Assembly (NCBI GenBank): GCA_020024645.1
Contig: JAHHTN010000063.1
Coordinates: forward strand, 1-12,734
DNA: 12,734 bases
Direction of reading: 5' to 3'
DNA from: Faecalimonas sp.
GTDB taxonomy: Bacteria > Bacillota > Clostridia > Lachnospirales > Lachnospiraceae
Position numbers and translations under genes: made by a program. The notes beneath the pieces are model-generated. The model saw nothing but the letters and a program-made list of their open reading frames with translations. It was not told the origin of the DNA and did not search any database. Positions 1 through 5,318 of this stretch are shown piece after piece. Positions within the stretch are counted from its first letter, which is position 1. The number at the start of each line of letters is the position of its first letter.

Positions 1-707
1 CCTTTAATCTTACAGAAAACTTCATTTACAGATTTTCTGCGTTTTTCACTTATAGTAAATACCGTACCATCTAATAATTCAATCATATCGTATCTATATT
101 TTTTGACGTACTTAGGATTTACGAGAAATGATTGATGAATACGATAAAAAAGAATGTTTTTTTCTTTTAAAAAGTTTTCAATAGCATTGAGTTTTTCATA
201 ACATTGCATAGTTCCAAATTCGGAAACAATGTATGTGATTCGTTTATTGCTTTGAAAGTATAAAATTTTATCTAACTCTGTTTTATAAACTTCTCGATTA
301 AATTTATATTGAAAATACAAAGGCTTTATCAAAAGTTTTTTGACGGCAGCAAAAAAGTATAATTCAAATTTTTGGGGATCAATAGGTTTCGTTAGAAAAC
401 GAAAAGCATCGACCTCAAAAGCCTCTTTTGCGAATGATTCATGGCTAGTAACATAAATTAAGAGAGCTCTTGAACCAAGTTGTCGGAGTTCGTGACCTGC
501 GATTATTCCGTTTTTATGTTCCATTTCAATATCTAAATATATAATATCATAAATATGACCATTTTTGATATGTTGAAGTAAGGTTTCGCCATCATAAAAA
601 ATATCAACATTTATGTCTAAACTCTTTCCTTCACTCAATAAAATGAGATTTTTTTCAAGAGTAGAGGTCAGCATTATATCATCATCACATATTGCAATAT
701 CAATCAT
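1..707 (-). CDS. LytTR-family (AgrA/VirR-like) response regulator, 3' end outside window
   Basis: Two-domain response regulator read on the minus strand; 235 codons are visible and the reading frame is still open at the left edge. Residues 1-120 are a receiver domain: acidic cluster D8-D10, phospho-acceptor D59 in YLDIEM, switch T87 in YVTS, and K107 in FLTKP. From about residue 135 to the end is a LytTR DNA-binding domain, with the typical stretch RIHQSFLVNPKYV. Members of this class (AgrA, VirR) bind direct repeats upstream of target promoters and are phosphorylated by AgrC-type kinases. The ATG at 707 is preceded by GAGGTG at 7-nt spacing, which supports this start. It lies back to back with the agrD/agrB genes, so it is the likely regulator of that locus. 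A partner kinase could lie further left; none is visible. Family call is strong; the AgrA role is inferred from context. Confidence 0.93.
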   Translation of the reverse strand, partial: MIDIAICDDDIMLTSTLEKNLILLSEGKSLDINVDIFYDGETLLQHIKNGHIYDIIYLDIEMEHKNGIIAGHELRQLGSRALLIYVTSHESFAKEAFEVDAFRFLTKPIDPQKFELYFFAAVKKLLIKPLYFQYKFNREVYKTELDKILYFQSNKRITYIVSEFGTMQCYEKLNAIENFLKEKNILFYRIHQSFLVNPKYVKKYRYDMIELLDGTVFTISEKRRKSVNEVFCKIK

Positions 708-724
708 TATTTGTCACCTCGCAA

Positions 725-765
725 GGTAGTATCATCGATAGGTGCCAATAGCACTGATTACTACC
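725..765 (-). promoter_or_regulatory. inverted repeat in the 5' leader of the LytTR gene
   Basis: GGTAGTA (725-731) and TACTACC (759-765) form a perfect 7-bp inverted repeat, extendable by TCA/TGA with one bulged base. An inner GTGC/GCAC pair sits inside it. The repeat begins directly next to the -10 box and ends just before the ribosome binding site, so it could be an operator at the transcription start or an RNA hairpin in the leader. No T-run follows it, so it is not a terminator. Confidence 0.5.
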
Positions 766-794
766 ATTATACATAGTAAAGTATATGGATTCAA
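766..794 (-). promoter_or_regulatory. sigma-A promoter of the LytTR regulator gene
   Basis: On the minus strand TTGAAT (794-789) and TATAAT (771-766) are separated by exactly 17 bases. Transcription would start near 758, giving about 50 nt of leader before the ATG at 707. It is the best consensus match in the gap between the two minus-strand genes, so the response regulator can be transcribed independently of the XRE gene. Confidence 0.75.
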
Positions 795-806
795 TAAAAA
801 GAAAAA

Positions 807-1151
807 TTATTTTGCAAGATTTAAGGCATATTTAAACAACTGAGAAAAGTCATATCTTTTATCAGGAGGACATTCTTCCAGTACTTTATCAAATATTAGA
901 GTCGAATTTATAGTCCCTGTCAACACATAAGTAAGATCAACATCCAGTTTTTCGTGAAGTAAAATTAATTTTTCTAAAGATAATCCATGACAACCTCGTT
1001 CTATTTTTCCGTAATATGCTGGACTAATTTCTATTATTTCCGAAAATTCTTCTTGAGTGTATCCCTTATTTAAACGGATTTGTTTTAAACGCTTACCAAT
1101 TTTTACATATAATTCTTTGGTGTTTGATTTAGATGTTATGTGTTGGGTCAT
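807..1151 (-). CDS. XRE-family helix-turn-helix transcriptional regulator
   Basis: A 114-residue, single-domain DNA-binding protein. Residues about 17-72 form a Cro/C1-type helix-turn-helix: IGKRLKQIRLNKGYTQEEFS, then SPAYYGKIERG as the recognition-helix region, ending in the LDVDLTYVLTG that closes many HTH_3 domains. The remaining 40 residues are helical and unassigned, perhaps for dimerisation. The ATG at 1151 follows AAGGTGAGG with good spacing. It lies upstream of the response regulator on the same strand, separated by 99 bp that contain a separate promoter, and divergent from agrD. Such small XRE proteins commonly repress their own promoter or a neighbouring operon; a palindrome overlaps its predicted promoter. 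Whether it controls the agr genes or the adjacent integrative element cannot be told from sequence. Confidence 0.9.
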   Translation of the reverse strand: MTQHITSKSNTKELYVKIGKRLKQIRLNKGYTQEEFSEIIEISPAYYGKIERGCHGLSLEKLILLHEKLDVDLTYVLTGTINSTLIFDKVLEECPPDKRYDFSQLFKYALNLAK

Positions 1152-1217
1152 GATGCCTCACCTTCTTTAAATAATAGTTTCTATAAATGTATAATACACT
1201 ACATATAGGATAGTTTT

Positions 1218-1247
1218 AATATATAGATATGACTTATTTAGAGTCAA
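1218..1247 (-). promoter_or_regulatory. promoter and overlapping palindromic operator of the XRE gene
   Basis: On the minus strand TTGACT (1247-1242) and TATATT (1223-1218) are 18 bases apart, a plausible promoter for the XRE gene. The -35 box overlaps an inverted repeat TGACT (1230-1234) / AGTCA (1242-1246) with a 7-base centre, a size and position suited to binding by an XRE dimer and hence autorepression. The -10 match is moderate, and the operator role is inference. Confidence 0.5.
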
Positions 1248-1317
1248 ATATGTATATAAATATAAAGAAAATATAAAAAATAGTGTTTAGAACAGTATGT
1301 GGAGATGTAGGAAAAAG

Positions 1318-1378
1318 TTACATATAAGTAGGGAGAAAATTACATATAACGGCGCATGAAGACAGAATGATATATACT
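1318..1378 (+). promoter_or_regulatory. agrD promoter with LytTR-type direct repeats
   Basis: TTACATATAA occurs at 1318-1327 and again, identically, at 1340-1349. The start-to-start distance is 22 bp (two helical turns) with a 12-bp gap, and the local context is similar (A-rich 5', GTTA/ATTA). This matches the architecture known for LytTR regulators such as AgrA and VirR: 9-10 bp direct repeats on one face of the helix, just upstream of a weak -35. The candidate -10 is TATACT at 1373-1378 (or TATATA at 1371-1376 with a TG extension). The sequence 17 bp upstream is a very poor -35, consistent with an activator-dependent promoter. agrD starts about 30 bp downstream. Confidence 0.65.
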
Positions 1379-1409
1379 CTTGTATGCAAAAGAAAGTGAG
1401 GTAATGAAT

Positions 1410-1556
1410 ATGAAGAAAACAAAACGAAATGTGGCAGTAAATGGATTGATGATGTTAGCGTTATTTTTTAGTACAATGGCAGCTAATACGTATTGTATGT
1501 GCATTTTTCATCAACCAAGAAAACCTAAAGAATTAGAAAGATTGAAAAAATTTTAA
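1410..1556 (+). CDS. agrD: AgrD-like cyclic autoinducer peptide precursor, 48 aa
   Basis: A small gene whose product has the three AgrD parts: a basic then hydrophobic leader (MKKTKRNVAVNGLMMLALFF, residues 1-20), a core with cysteines C29 and C31, and a charged tail ending in a PKEL motif. It aligns without gaps with my recollection of the clostridial AgrD pattern: cysteine, four residues, then HQP..PK.L. The predicted thiolactone ring is C29-M-C-I-F33, followed by HQPRKPKEL, at the same distance from PKEL as in S. aureus AgrD-I. A second cysteine inside the ring is unusual. The ATG at 1410 is chosen over 1404 because GTGAGG lies 8 nt upstream of it. The stop codon overlaps the agrB start (TAATG), so the order is D then B, the reverse of the staphylococcal order. 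No other peptide gene is seen nearby. Processing has not been shown; it rests on similarity and on the partner gene. Confidence 0.88.
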   Translation: MKKTKRNVAVNGLMMLALFFSTMAANTYCMCIFHQPRKPKELERLKKF

Positions 1557-2104
1557 TGGAAAAACTTATAAATGAATTTGTGAAAAGATATTTTACAGGC
1601 GAAGAACTAATTATCTATCGGTATGGCTTATTAGTGGGATGCCAGTTTATCATATTTTTAGTTTTCACTGTAATAATTGGAATATCCTTAGGAATGCTAA
1701 TAGAAAGTGTAGTGTTTCTGTTCACTTTTTATTCAATACGTTCATATATGGGTGGAGTACATTTGTCGAGATACAAATGGTGTTTACTGTTATCATGTAC
1801 TGTTGTAGCACTACTGTTAGTGATAGTAAAATACACAAATTTGAAGAATTTTTATGGAATAACATTATTTATAGGCATGTTGTTATATATATATGCAATT
1901 TGCAACGTAAAATGTTATGATGCTAGGAATTTTGAAAAATGCTATTTTATTAAAAAGATAAAAGTGAATGCTGTAAAAATAGCATGCTTATATGTTTTTT
2001 TTCTCATCATTGATTATAGGGATGGCTTAGAAATTATAGTATATACTTTGGTAACGGTAATAGTGGCAAAAATAATAGGCAAAAAGAAGATGGAAAACCT
2101 TTAG
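1556..2104 (+). CDS. agrB: AgrB-family peptide-processing membrane endopeptidase
   Basis: A 182-residue polytopic membrane protein, close to the usual AgrB length of about 190. It has an N-terminal amphipathic stretch and about five to six hydrophobic segments (near residues 25-47, 49-60, 77-92, 100-116, 138-152, 158-174). The family signature is present: R62, GG at 66-67, H69, and C76. The His-Cys distance of seven equals that of the catalytic H77/C84 pair in S. aureus AgrB. AgrB cleaves the C-terminal tail of AgrD and forms the thiolactone at the membrane. The ATG overlaps the agrD stop by one base, so the two are translationally coupled. A strong terminator follows 110 bp later, so agrD-agrB form a two-gene unit without agrC or agrA on this strand. 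The basic C-terminus (IGKKKMENL) is expected to be cytosolic. Confidence 0.95.
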   Translation: MEKLINEFVKRYFTGEELIIYRYGLLVGCQFIIFLVFTVIIGISLGMLIESVVFLFTFYSIRSYMGGVHLSRYKWCLLLSCTVVALLLVIVKYTNLKNFYGITLFIGMLLYIYAICNVKCYDARNFEKCYFIKKIKVNAVKIACLYVFFLIIDYRDGLEIIVYTLVTVIVAKIIGKKKMENL

Positions 2105-2214
2105 AACATGAATATATCTATAGTAATAAGAGGAAAAGCATGAAATAGGAATGTAGCGTAGTAAATAGAATAGTGAAGTATGGCATGTATTATGCAGATT
2201 AGAACAGATGAGAT

Positions 2215-2253
2215 AGCGAGAACAGTAGATGATAACTACTATTCTCGCTTTTT
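2215..2253 (+). terminator. Rho-independent terminator of agrDB
   Basis: AGCGAGAA (2215-2222) pairs with TTCTCGCT (2242-2249); after one C-A mismatch, AGTAG (2224-2228) pairs with CTACT (2236-2240) around a 7-base loop. The stem runs straight into TTTTT at 2249-2253. It closes the agr unit and separates it from the downstream element genes. Confidence 0.85.
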
Positions 2254-2263
2254 AATTATAAAA

Positions 2264-2301
2264 ATGAACAATATATAAAGAATAAATTTATTTTTGTTCA
2301 T
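2264..2301 (+). promoter_or_regulatory. inverted repeat upstream of the sigma-like gene
   Basis: ATGAACA (2264-2270) and TGTTCAT (2295-2301) form a perfect 7-bp inverted repeat, and a further GAACA lies at 2306-2310. The AT-rich centre of 24 bases could hold promoter elements, but I see no convincing -35/-10 pair. An operator for a regulator of the sigma/xis/int genes is plausible; it is not proven. Confidence 0.4.
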
Positions 2302-2329
2302 AGTCGAACATCCGATACGCATCATTCGG

Positions 2330-2365
2330 GATAAGAACGAAAGGAAAAAGACTTTTGCTCTTATC
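2330..2365 (+). promoter_or_regulatory. long leader hairpin before the sigma-like gene
   Basis: GATAAGA (2330-2336) pairs with TCTTATC (2359-2365) and, after an A-C mismatch, CGAAAG (2338-2343) pairs with CTTTTG (2352-2357), giving a 13-pair stem with one mismatch and an 8-base purine-rich loop. It lies 12 nt before the GGAGGAGGTG ribosome binding site and has no T-run, so it suits an RNA regulatory element or an mRNA-stabilising hairpin better than a terminator. Confidence 0.5.
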
Positions 2366-2390
2366 TTCAAATAGGGAGGAGGTGAACTCT

Positions 2391-2831
2391 ATGGAGCAAG
2401 CTTCTTCCTATGATGAAGAAACAATACGACATCAATTTGATCGTAAATGTAAATTGGCTTTGCAAGGAGAAAAAATAGATTATGAAAGACATCTTTCATA
2501 TCGCCAGAAATACGAAATTTTGTTTTGTGAATTACCGGAAACAGAATTTTGGAAACTTTCCACGGTAGATGAATATACAGCAGAAAACTATTTTTTAATA
2601 GACGAGCAATTTGATGTGAAGATAAAAAATGAATTGTTGGCGAAGGCAATAGAAACGCTGACAGAAAGAAAAAAAGAAGTCATTTTTTTATCTTATTTTC
2701 AGGGAATGTCGGATGCTGCAATTGCTCGTAAGTTAAATCTTGTGAGAAGTACAGTATGTGAACATCGGACACGATCTTTAGAACTGTTGAAAAATACGAT
2801 GGAGGAATATGGATATGAAAACTACAGATAA
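2391..2831 (+). CDS. sigma-70-like factor of a Tn916/Tn1549-type element (ORF7-like)
   Basis: A 146-residue protein with a sigma region-4-type DNA-binding domain at about residues 83-140. The part LTERKKEVIFLSYFQGMSDA leads into a helix-turn-helix (AIARKLNLVRSTVCEHRTRS). The N-terminal half is acidic/basic helical and lacks a recognisable region 2, as in the small sigma-like regulators found beside xis and int in Tn916-type elements. The start at 2391 is chosen over an in-frame upstream codon because GGAGGAGGTG sits 6-8 nt before it. It overlaps the next gene by 17 bases, so both are expected to be co-translated. In Tn916 the comparable gene (orf7) is needed for regulation of transfer; the same role here is inference. 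Confidence 0.87.
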   Translation: MEQASSYDEETIRHQFDRKCKLALQGEKIDYERHLSYRQKYEILFCELPETEFWKLSTVDEYTAENYFLIDEQFDVKIKNELLAKAIETLTERKKEVIFLSYFQGMSDAAIARKLNLVRSTVCEHRTRSLELLKNTMEEYGYENYR

Positions 2832-3066
2832 GAATGAAAAGAGCATAAATGTGTTACCGTTTTCTGTTGTTCAGAAGGCGGTGGAAGGAGATATTGTATC
2901 AATCAATAAAGTAATGAAACATTATGCTGGATACATATCTTGTTTGTCTGTACGAAAAATGTATGACGAATATGGAAATGAGTATTATTGTGTAGATGAA
3001 ACTTTGCGTAGCAGATTAGAAGCAAAATTACTGAAAACAGTTTTAGGATTTAAATTGATACGCTAA
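2815..3066 (+). CDS. HTH_16-type helix-turn-helix protein (Tn916 ORF8-like)
   Basis: An 83-residue protein with the pattern LPFSVVQKAVEGDIVSINKV followed by a helical region and a basic C-terminal helix. This matches the small helix-turn-helix proteins (HTH_16 type) that follow the sigma-like gene in Tn916/Tn1549-type elements. A start at 2809 is also in frame, but the GGAGG at 2801-2805 is only 3 nt away from it; the ATG at 2815, 9 nt away, fits better. It overlaps the end of the sigma-like gene, indicating one operon. Its molecular role is not established; in Tn916 the equivalent is a regulatory gene. Length is about normal for the family. Confidence 0.82.
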   Translation: MKTTDKNEKSINVLPFSVVQKAVEGDIVSINKVMKHYAGYISCLSVRKMYDEYGNEYYCVDETLRSRLEAKLLKTVLGFKLIR

Positions 3067-3069
3067 AAG

Positions 3070-3360
3070 TTCTTGAAAAATAATGAGTATTGTACCTTGA
3101 TAATTAGATATTCTTCCTGCAGAACATAGAAAGTAGTGGAGCCGGTAATCAGTACGCCATGACTATTGAAGTTTTCAACTTTGCGACATCATGTCATAAA
3201 GTTGAGTAATACGAGCGAGTAATATTGAGTTACAAACAAAAATGGGAGTTTTGTGCGAGGATACTATTTTTGATAATGATACTTCCGGAGAAGGCTGTCC
3301 GGTCTGAAAAGATGGTGAAAATCCAATGTGACTATATCCCGTAGTCATCTGCAGGATTAC
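3070..3360 (+). ncRNA. structured non-coding stretch upstream of the xis-like gene
   Basis: About 330 bp without a gene but with several stems. TCAACTTT (3175-3182) pairs perfectly with AAAGTTGA (3198-3205), with an inner GACA/TGTC. CCGGA (3285-3289) pairs with TCCGG (3298-3302). TGACTA (3329-3334) pairs with TAGTCA (3342-3347), nested in AATCC (3320-3324) / GGATT (3354-3358). The part GGTGAAAATCC (3314-3324) with a CCCG at 3338-3341 recalls the conserved core of cobalamin riboswitches, but no B12 box or full architecture was found. A regulatory RNA or an extended leader of the xis gene is likely; the class is undetermined. The alternative is a protein/DNA site array. Confidence 0.45.
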
Positions 3361-3395
3361 TTAAAATAATGTAGTTAAAGAAAAGGAATAAAAAT

Positions 3396-3587
3396 ATGCA
3401 AAGAGAAGCAAAAAAAGAAAAAAGGAAAAGATTGGTCAGATATAAAGACGGTGCAGAAATGTATAGTATGGGGCTGAACAAGTTTCAGGCATTAGCAAAA
3501 GATGCCGGAGCTATTTTAAAGATAGATCGTATGGTACTGGTTGATTTGGATATATTTGATGAGTATCTTGAAACATTTCGAGTATAG
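3396..3587 (+). CDS. small DUF6462-like, excisionase-like DNA-binding protein
   Basis: A 63-residue basic protein: a lysine/arginine-rich start (KKEKRKRLVRYKDGAEMYSM), then GLNKFQALAKDAGAILKI and the C-terminal IFDEYLETFRV. The pattern of a winged helix (GAEMY.M....F..LA..AGA...I...VLV....F.EYLE) matches small proteins placed before the integrase of Tn916/Tn1549-type elements, which resemble Xis. An excisionase would bend the element ends and direct the integrase to excision. The start follows AAGG at 3383-3386 with suitable spacing. It stands alone after a 329-bp structured leader and is separated from the next gene by a strong promoter, so its expression is probably controlled apart from the integrase. 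The excisionase role is an inference from position and fold pattern. Confidence 0.75.
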   Translation: MQREAKKEKRKRLVRYKDGAEMYSMGLNKFQALAKDAGAILKIDRMVLVDLDIFDEYLETFRV

Positions 3588-3642
3588 AGGATAAATGTAT
3601 TTTATATAGGGGAAAGATTTTTCAAAATGAAGAAAAACGCAC

Positions 3643-3671
3643 TTGACTTATGGTTAAACTAAAAGTATAAT
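3643..3671 (+). promoter_or_regulatory. strong sigma-A promoter for the RHH-int genes
   Basis: TTGACT (3643-3648) and TATAAT (3666-3671) are separated by exactly 17 bases, near-perfect consensus and the best promoter in the window. It lies just upstream of the ribbon-helix-helix gene at 3685, leaving a very short leader (about 7 nt before the first ATG). That suggests either use of the GTG at 3700 or tight control by a protein binding the promoter, most simply the RHH protein itself. Confidence 0.82.
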
Positions 3672-3684
3672 AAAGGAGAAATGA

Positions 3685-3882
3685 ATGGAGGTGTATAGAG
3701 TGGCGAAGATGGGAAGACCAAAGTCAGCAAATCCGAAAAATACTTTGATTGGATTGAAGTTGACGGAAGAAGAAGCCACAAAATTAAAAGAATATGCGTC
3801 CAAACATGACATGACCATAACAGATGTGCTACAAAAAGGAATTGATTTGCAATATGCAATGGAAGATTCCGAAAGAAGCTAA
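3685..3882 (+). CDS. ribbon-helix-helix (CopG/Arc-type) DNA-binding protein
   Basis: A 65-residue protein with a basic N-terminus containing MGRPKSANPKN, then a beta strand (TLIGLKLTEEEA) and two helices (TKLKEYASKHDMTITDVLQKGIDL region, residues about 31-56). This is the standard RHH fold pattern, in which dimers bind operator DNA through the strand. Two in-frame starts both have a ribosome binding site: ATG 3685 (GGAG 6 nt upstream) and GTG 3700 (GGAGG 7 nt upstream); I keep the first. The second would give 60 residues. It is followed 33 bp later by the integrase and shares the strong promoter at 3643-3671. A repressor of the int promoter or an accessory excision factor are the obvious roles; an antitoxin is less likely because no toxin gene follows. 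Confidence 0.8.
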   Translation: MEVYRVAKMGRPKSANPKNTLIGLKLTEEEATKLKEYASKHDMTITDVLQKGIDLQYAMEDSERS

Positions 3883-3891
3883 ATGTGAGAA

Positions 3892-3911
3892 CTCTTTCCT
3901 TGAGAAAGGAG
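3892..3911 (+). promoter_or_regulatory. hairpin that covers the ribosome binding site of int
   Basis: CTCTTT (3892-3897) can pair with AAAGGAG (3905-3911, including one G-U pair), enclosing a loop of about eight bases. The paired 3' arm is the Shine-Dalgarno sequence of the integrase starting at 3916. The stem is short (six pairs), so any dampening of integrase translation would be modest; the pairing is seen, the effect is inferred. Confidence 0.4.
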
Positions 3912-3915
3912 AACA

Positions 3916-5157
3916 ATGGCATATTCAAGGAAAGATAAGAAAGGCAGAGTATTAAGAAAGGGAGAAACACAACGTAAATGTGATGGGAAATATGTATATA
4001 CATATACGGATACGTTAGGTAGAAGACGGAGCATTTATTCAAAAGATATTAAGATATTAAGAGAACGTGAAGAACAGTTAATCAAAGATCAATTGGATGG
4101 CTTGGATACTTATGTTGCAGGGAGTGCAACGGTTAATTTTGTTTTTGATAGATACATTTCTACAAAATCAGAGTTAAGAGCCACAACGAGAACGAACTAC
4201 AAATATATGTATGATCGTTTTGTGAGAAATAGCTTTGGTAAAAAGAAGATTGCTACTATCAAGTTCTCAGATGTTCTACAGTTCTATCATCATTTACTGA
4301 AAGATAAGAAAATACAAGTGAATACACTTGAGATTATTCAGACAGTGTTGCATCCAACCTTTCAGTTAGCAGTAAGAGATAATATTATTAGAAACAATCC
4401 GAGTGATGGAGTAATGGCACAAATCAAGAAGTTGCCTGGAAGAAATCATGGTATAAGACATGCTTTAACCTTAGAGCAGCAAAGAGCTTTCATAAGATAT
4501 GTTGAAGAGAATGAAAAATTTGAAAGCTGGGTGACATTATTCAAGTTTTTGCTTGGAACTGGTTGCAGAATAGGCGAAGCAGTAGGAATCCGATGGGAAG
4601 ACATAGATTTCAAAAAGAGGATTATTAGTATCAATCATAGCTTGGTTTATTACAGTAGAGAATATAAAGAACATTCTACGTGTTCATTTTCTATATCGTT
4701 ACCAAAGACTGAGGCGGGTATACGGATTATCCCTATGATGGATACAGTTTATGAAGCTCTTAAAAAAGAATATGCTTTTCAAGAAGAAAATGGATTTAAC
4801 GAAACAGAAATTGATGGTATGACTGGATTTGTTTTCTCAAATCGTTTTGGAAATGTACATAATCCGCAAGCTATCAATAGAGCCATTAAACGTATATATG
4901 AGGCGTATAATGCTGAAGAAGTAGTAAAAGCTGCTAAAGAAAAAAGAGAGCCAATTTTAATACCACATTTTTCATGTCATCATTTGAGGCATACTTTTTG
5001 TTCTAGGTTTTGTGAAAATGAAACAAATTTAAAGGTAATTCAGTCTATCATGGGACATGCAGATATTGAAACTACGATGGACATTTATGCAGAGGTTACC
5101 GAAACAAAAAAATATGAGTCGATACAAGAACTGGCAAGAAAATTAGATGTATTTTAG
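3916..5157 (+). CDS. int: Tn916-family tyrosine recombinase (integrase)
   Basis: A 413-residue site-specific recombinase, normal length for the Tn916 Int family (about 405). Residues about 1-70 are an AP2-like arm-binding domain (GKYVYTYTDTLGRRRSIYSKD), 75-165 a core-binding SAM-like domain, and 180-413 the catalytic domain. The catalytic set is complete: R218 (TGCRIGEAVG), K264, H355 and R358 (HHLRH), H381 (GHADIETT) and nucleophile Y391 (MDIYAEV). The start follows AAAGGAGA at good spacing. It would integrate and, with a Xis partner, excise the element to its left. Three short direct repeats lie directly downstream. The neighbouring 3' part of metG suggests the chromosomal junction is within the following 150 bp. 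Confidence 0.96.
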   Translation: MAYSRKDKKGRVLRKGETQRKCDGKYVYTYTDTLGRRRSIYSKDIKILREREEQLIKDQLDGLDTYVAGSATVNFVFDRYISTKSELRATTRTNYKYMYDRFVRNSFGKKKIATIKFSDVLQFYHHLLKDKKIQVNTLEIIQTVLHPTFQLAVRDNIIRNNPSDGVMAQIKKLPGRNHGIRHALTLEQQRAFIRYVEENEKFESWVTLFKFLLGTGCRIGEAVGIRWEDIDFKKRIISINHSLVYYSREYKEHSTCSFSISLPKTEAGIRIIPMMDTVYEALKKEYAFQEENGFNETEIDGMTGFVFSNRFGNVHNPQAINRAIKRIYEAYNAEEVVKAAKEKREPILIPHFSCHHLRHTFCSRFCENETNLKVIQSIMGHADIETTMDIYAEVTETKKYESIQELARKLDVF

Positions 5158-5187
5158 GAAAGAGTCTGATTTGGTTTTGCTGAGGAG

Positions 5188-5225
5188 GTACGACAAAATT
5201 TGTAAAGTACGACAGGAGTACGACA
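5188..5225 (+). repeat. three GTACGACA direct repeats, probable integrase arm sites
   Basis: GTACGACA occurs at 5188-5195, 5207-5214 and 5218-5225, all in the same orientation, within 40 bp of the int stop codon. Tn916-type integrases bind short direct repeats (DR2) inside the element ends through their N-terminal domain, so these are best read as arm-type sites marking the right end of the element. The exact crossover point is not visible but should lie to the right, between here and the metG coding sequence. Confidence 0.6.
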
Positions 5226-5318
5226 AACTAAGAAGTCTTAATCAGGTTTAAGGGTTCATAAAATAAGTGATAAAAGGCAATTAAGTGTTGCAATAAAGGA
5301 AAATAAATTGTATACTTC

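Larger units (their letters stand above)
2260..5310 (+). mobile_element. integrase end of a Tn916/Tn1549-type integrative element
   Basis: The order sigma-like factor, HTH_16 protein, DUF6462/Xis-like protein, RHH protein, tyrosine integrase and arm-type repeats is the standard terminal module of this class. The right limit is placed just before the metG-like coding sequence; the left limit is unknown. The agr locus at 1-2250 may belong to the same element, since no boundary signal was seen between them. No relaxase, coupling protein or conjugation pilus gene is in the window, so transfer ability cannot be judged. Confidence 0.6.

Noticed and set aside
1639..1920. 93-residue reading frame inside agrB
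   Set aside because: It overlaps agrB in another frame, has no ribosome binding site, and its sequence resembles no family; agrB has clear motifs.
3314..3341. Cobalamin riboswitch
   Set aside because: A GGTGAAAATCC...CCCG segment is similar to the core, but no B12 box, L5-L13 partner or downstream cobalamin gene is seen, so it is kept only as a structured stretch of unknown class.
3230..3360. Group II intron 5' end starting at GTGCGAGG
   Set aside because: GTGCG fits the intron start consensus, but there is no domain V/VI, no reverse transcriptase, and the space is too short.
3659..4042. 127-residue minus-strand frame opposite the RHH and int genes
   Set aside because: It is the antisense of two well-supported genes and of the promoter; its hydrophobic composition comes from AT-rich complement.
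3685..5157. RHH gene as antitoxin of a type II toxin-antitoxin pair
   Set aside because: The following gene is an integrase, not a toxin, and the promoter arrangement fits an int regulator better.
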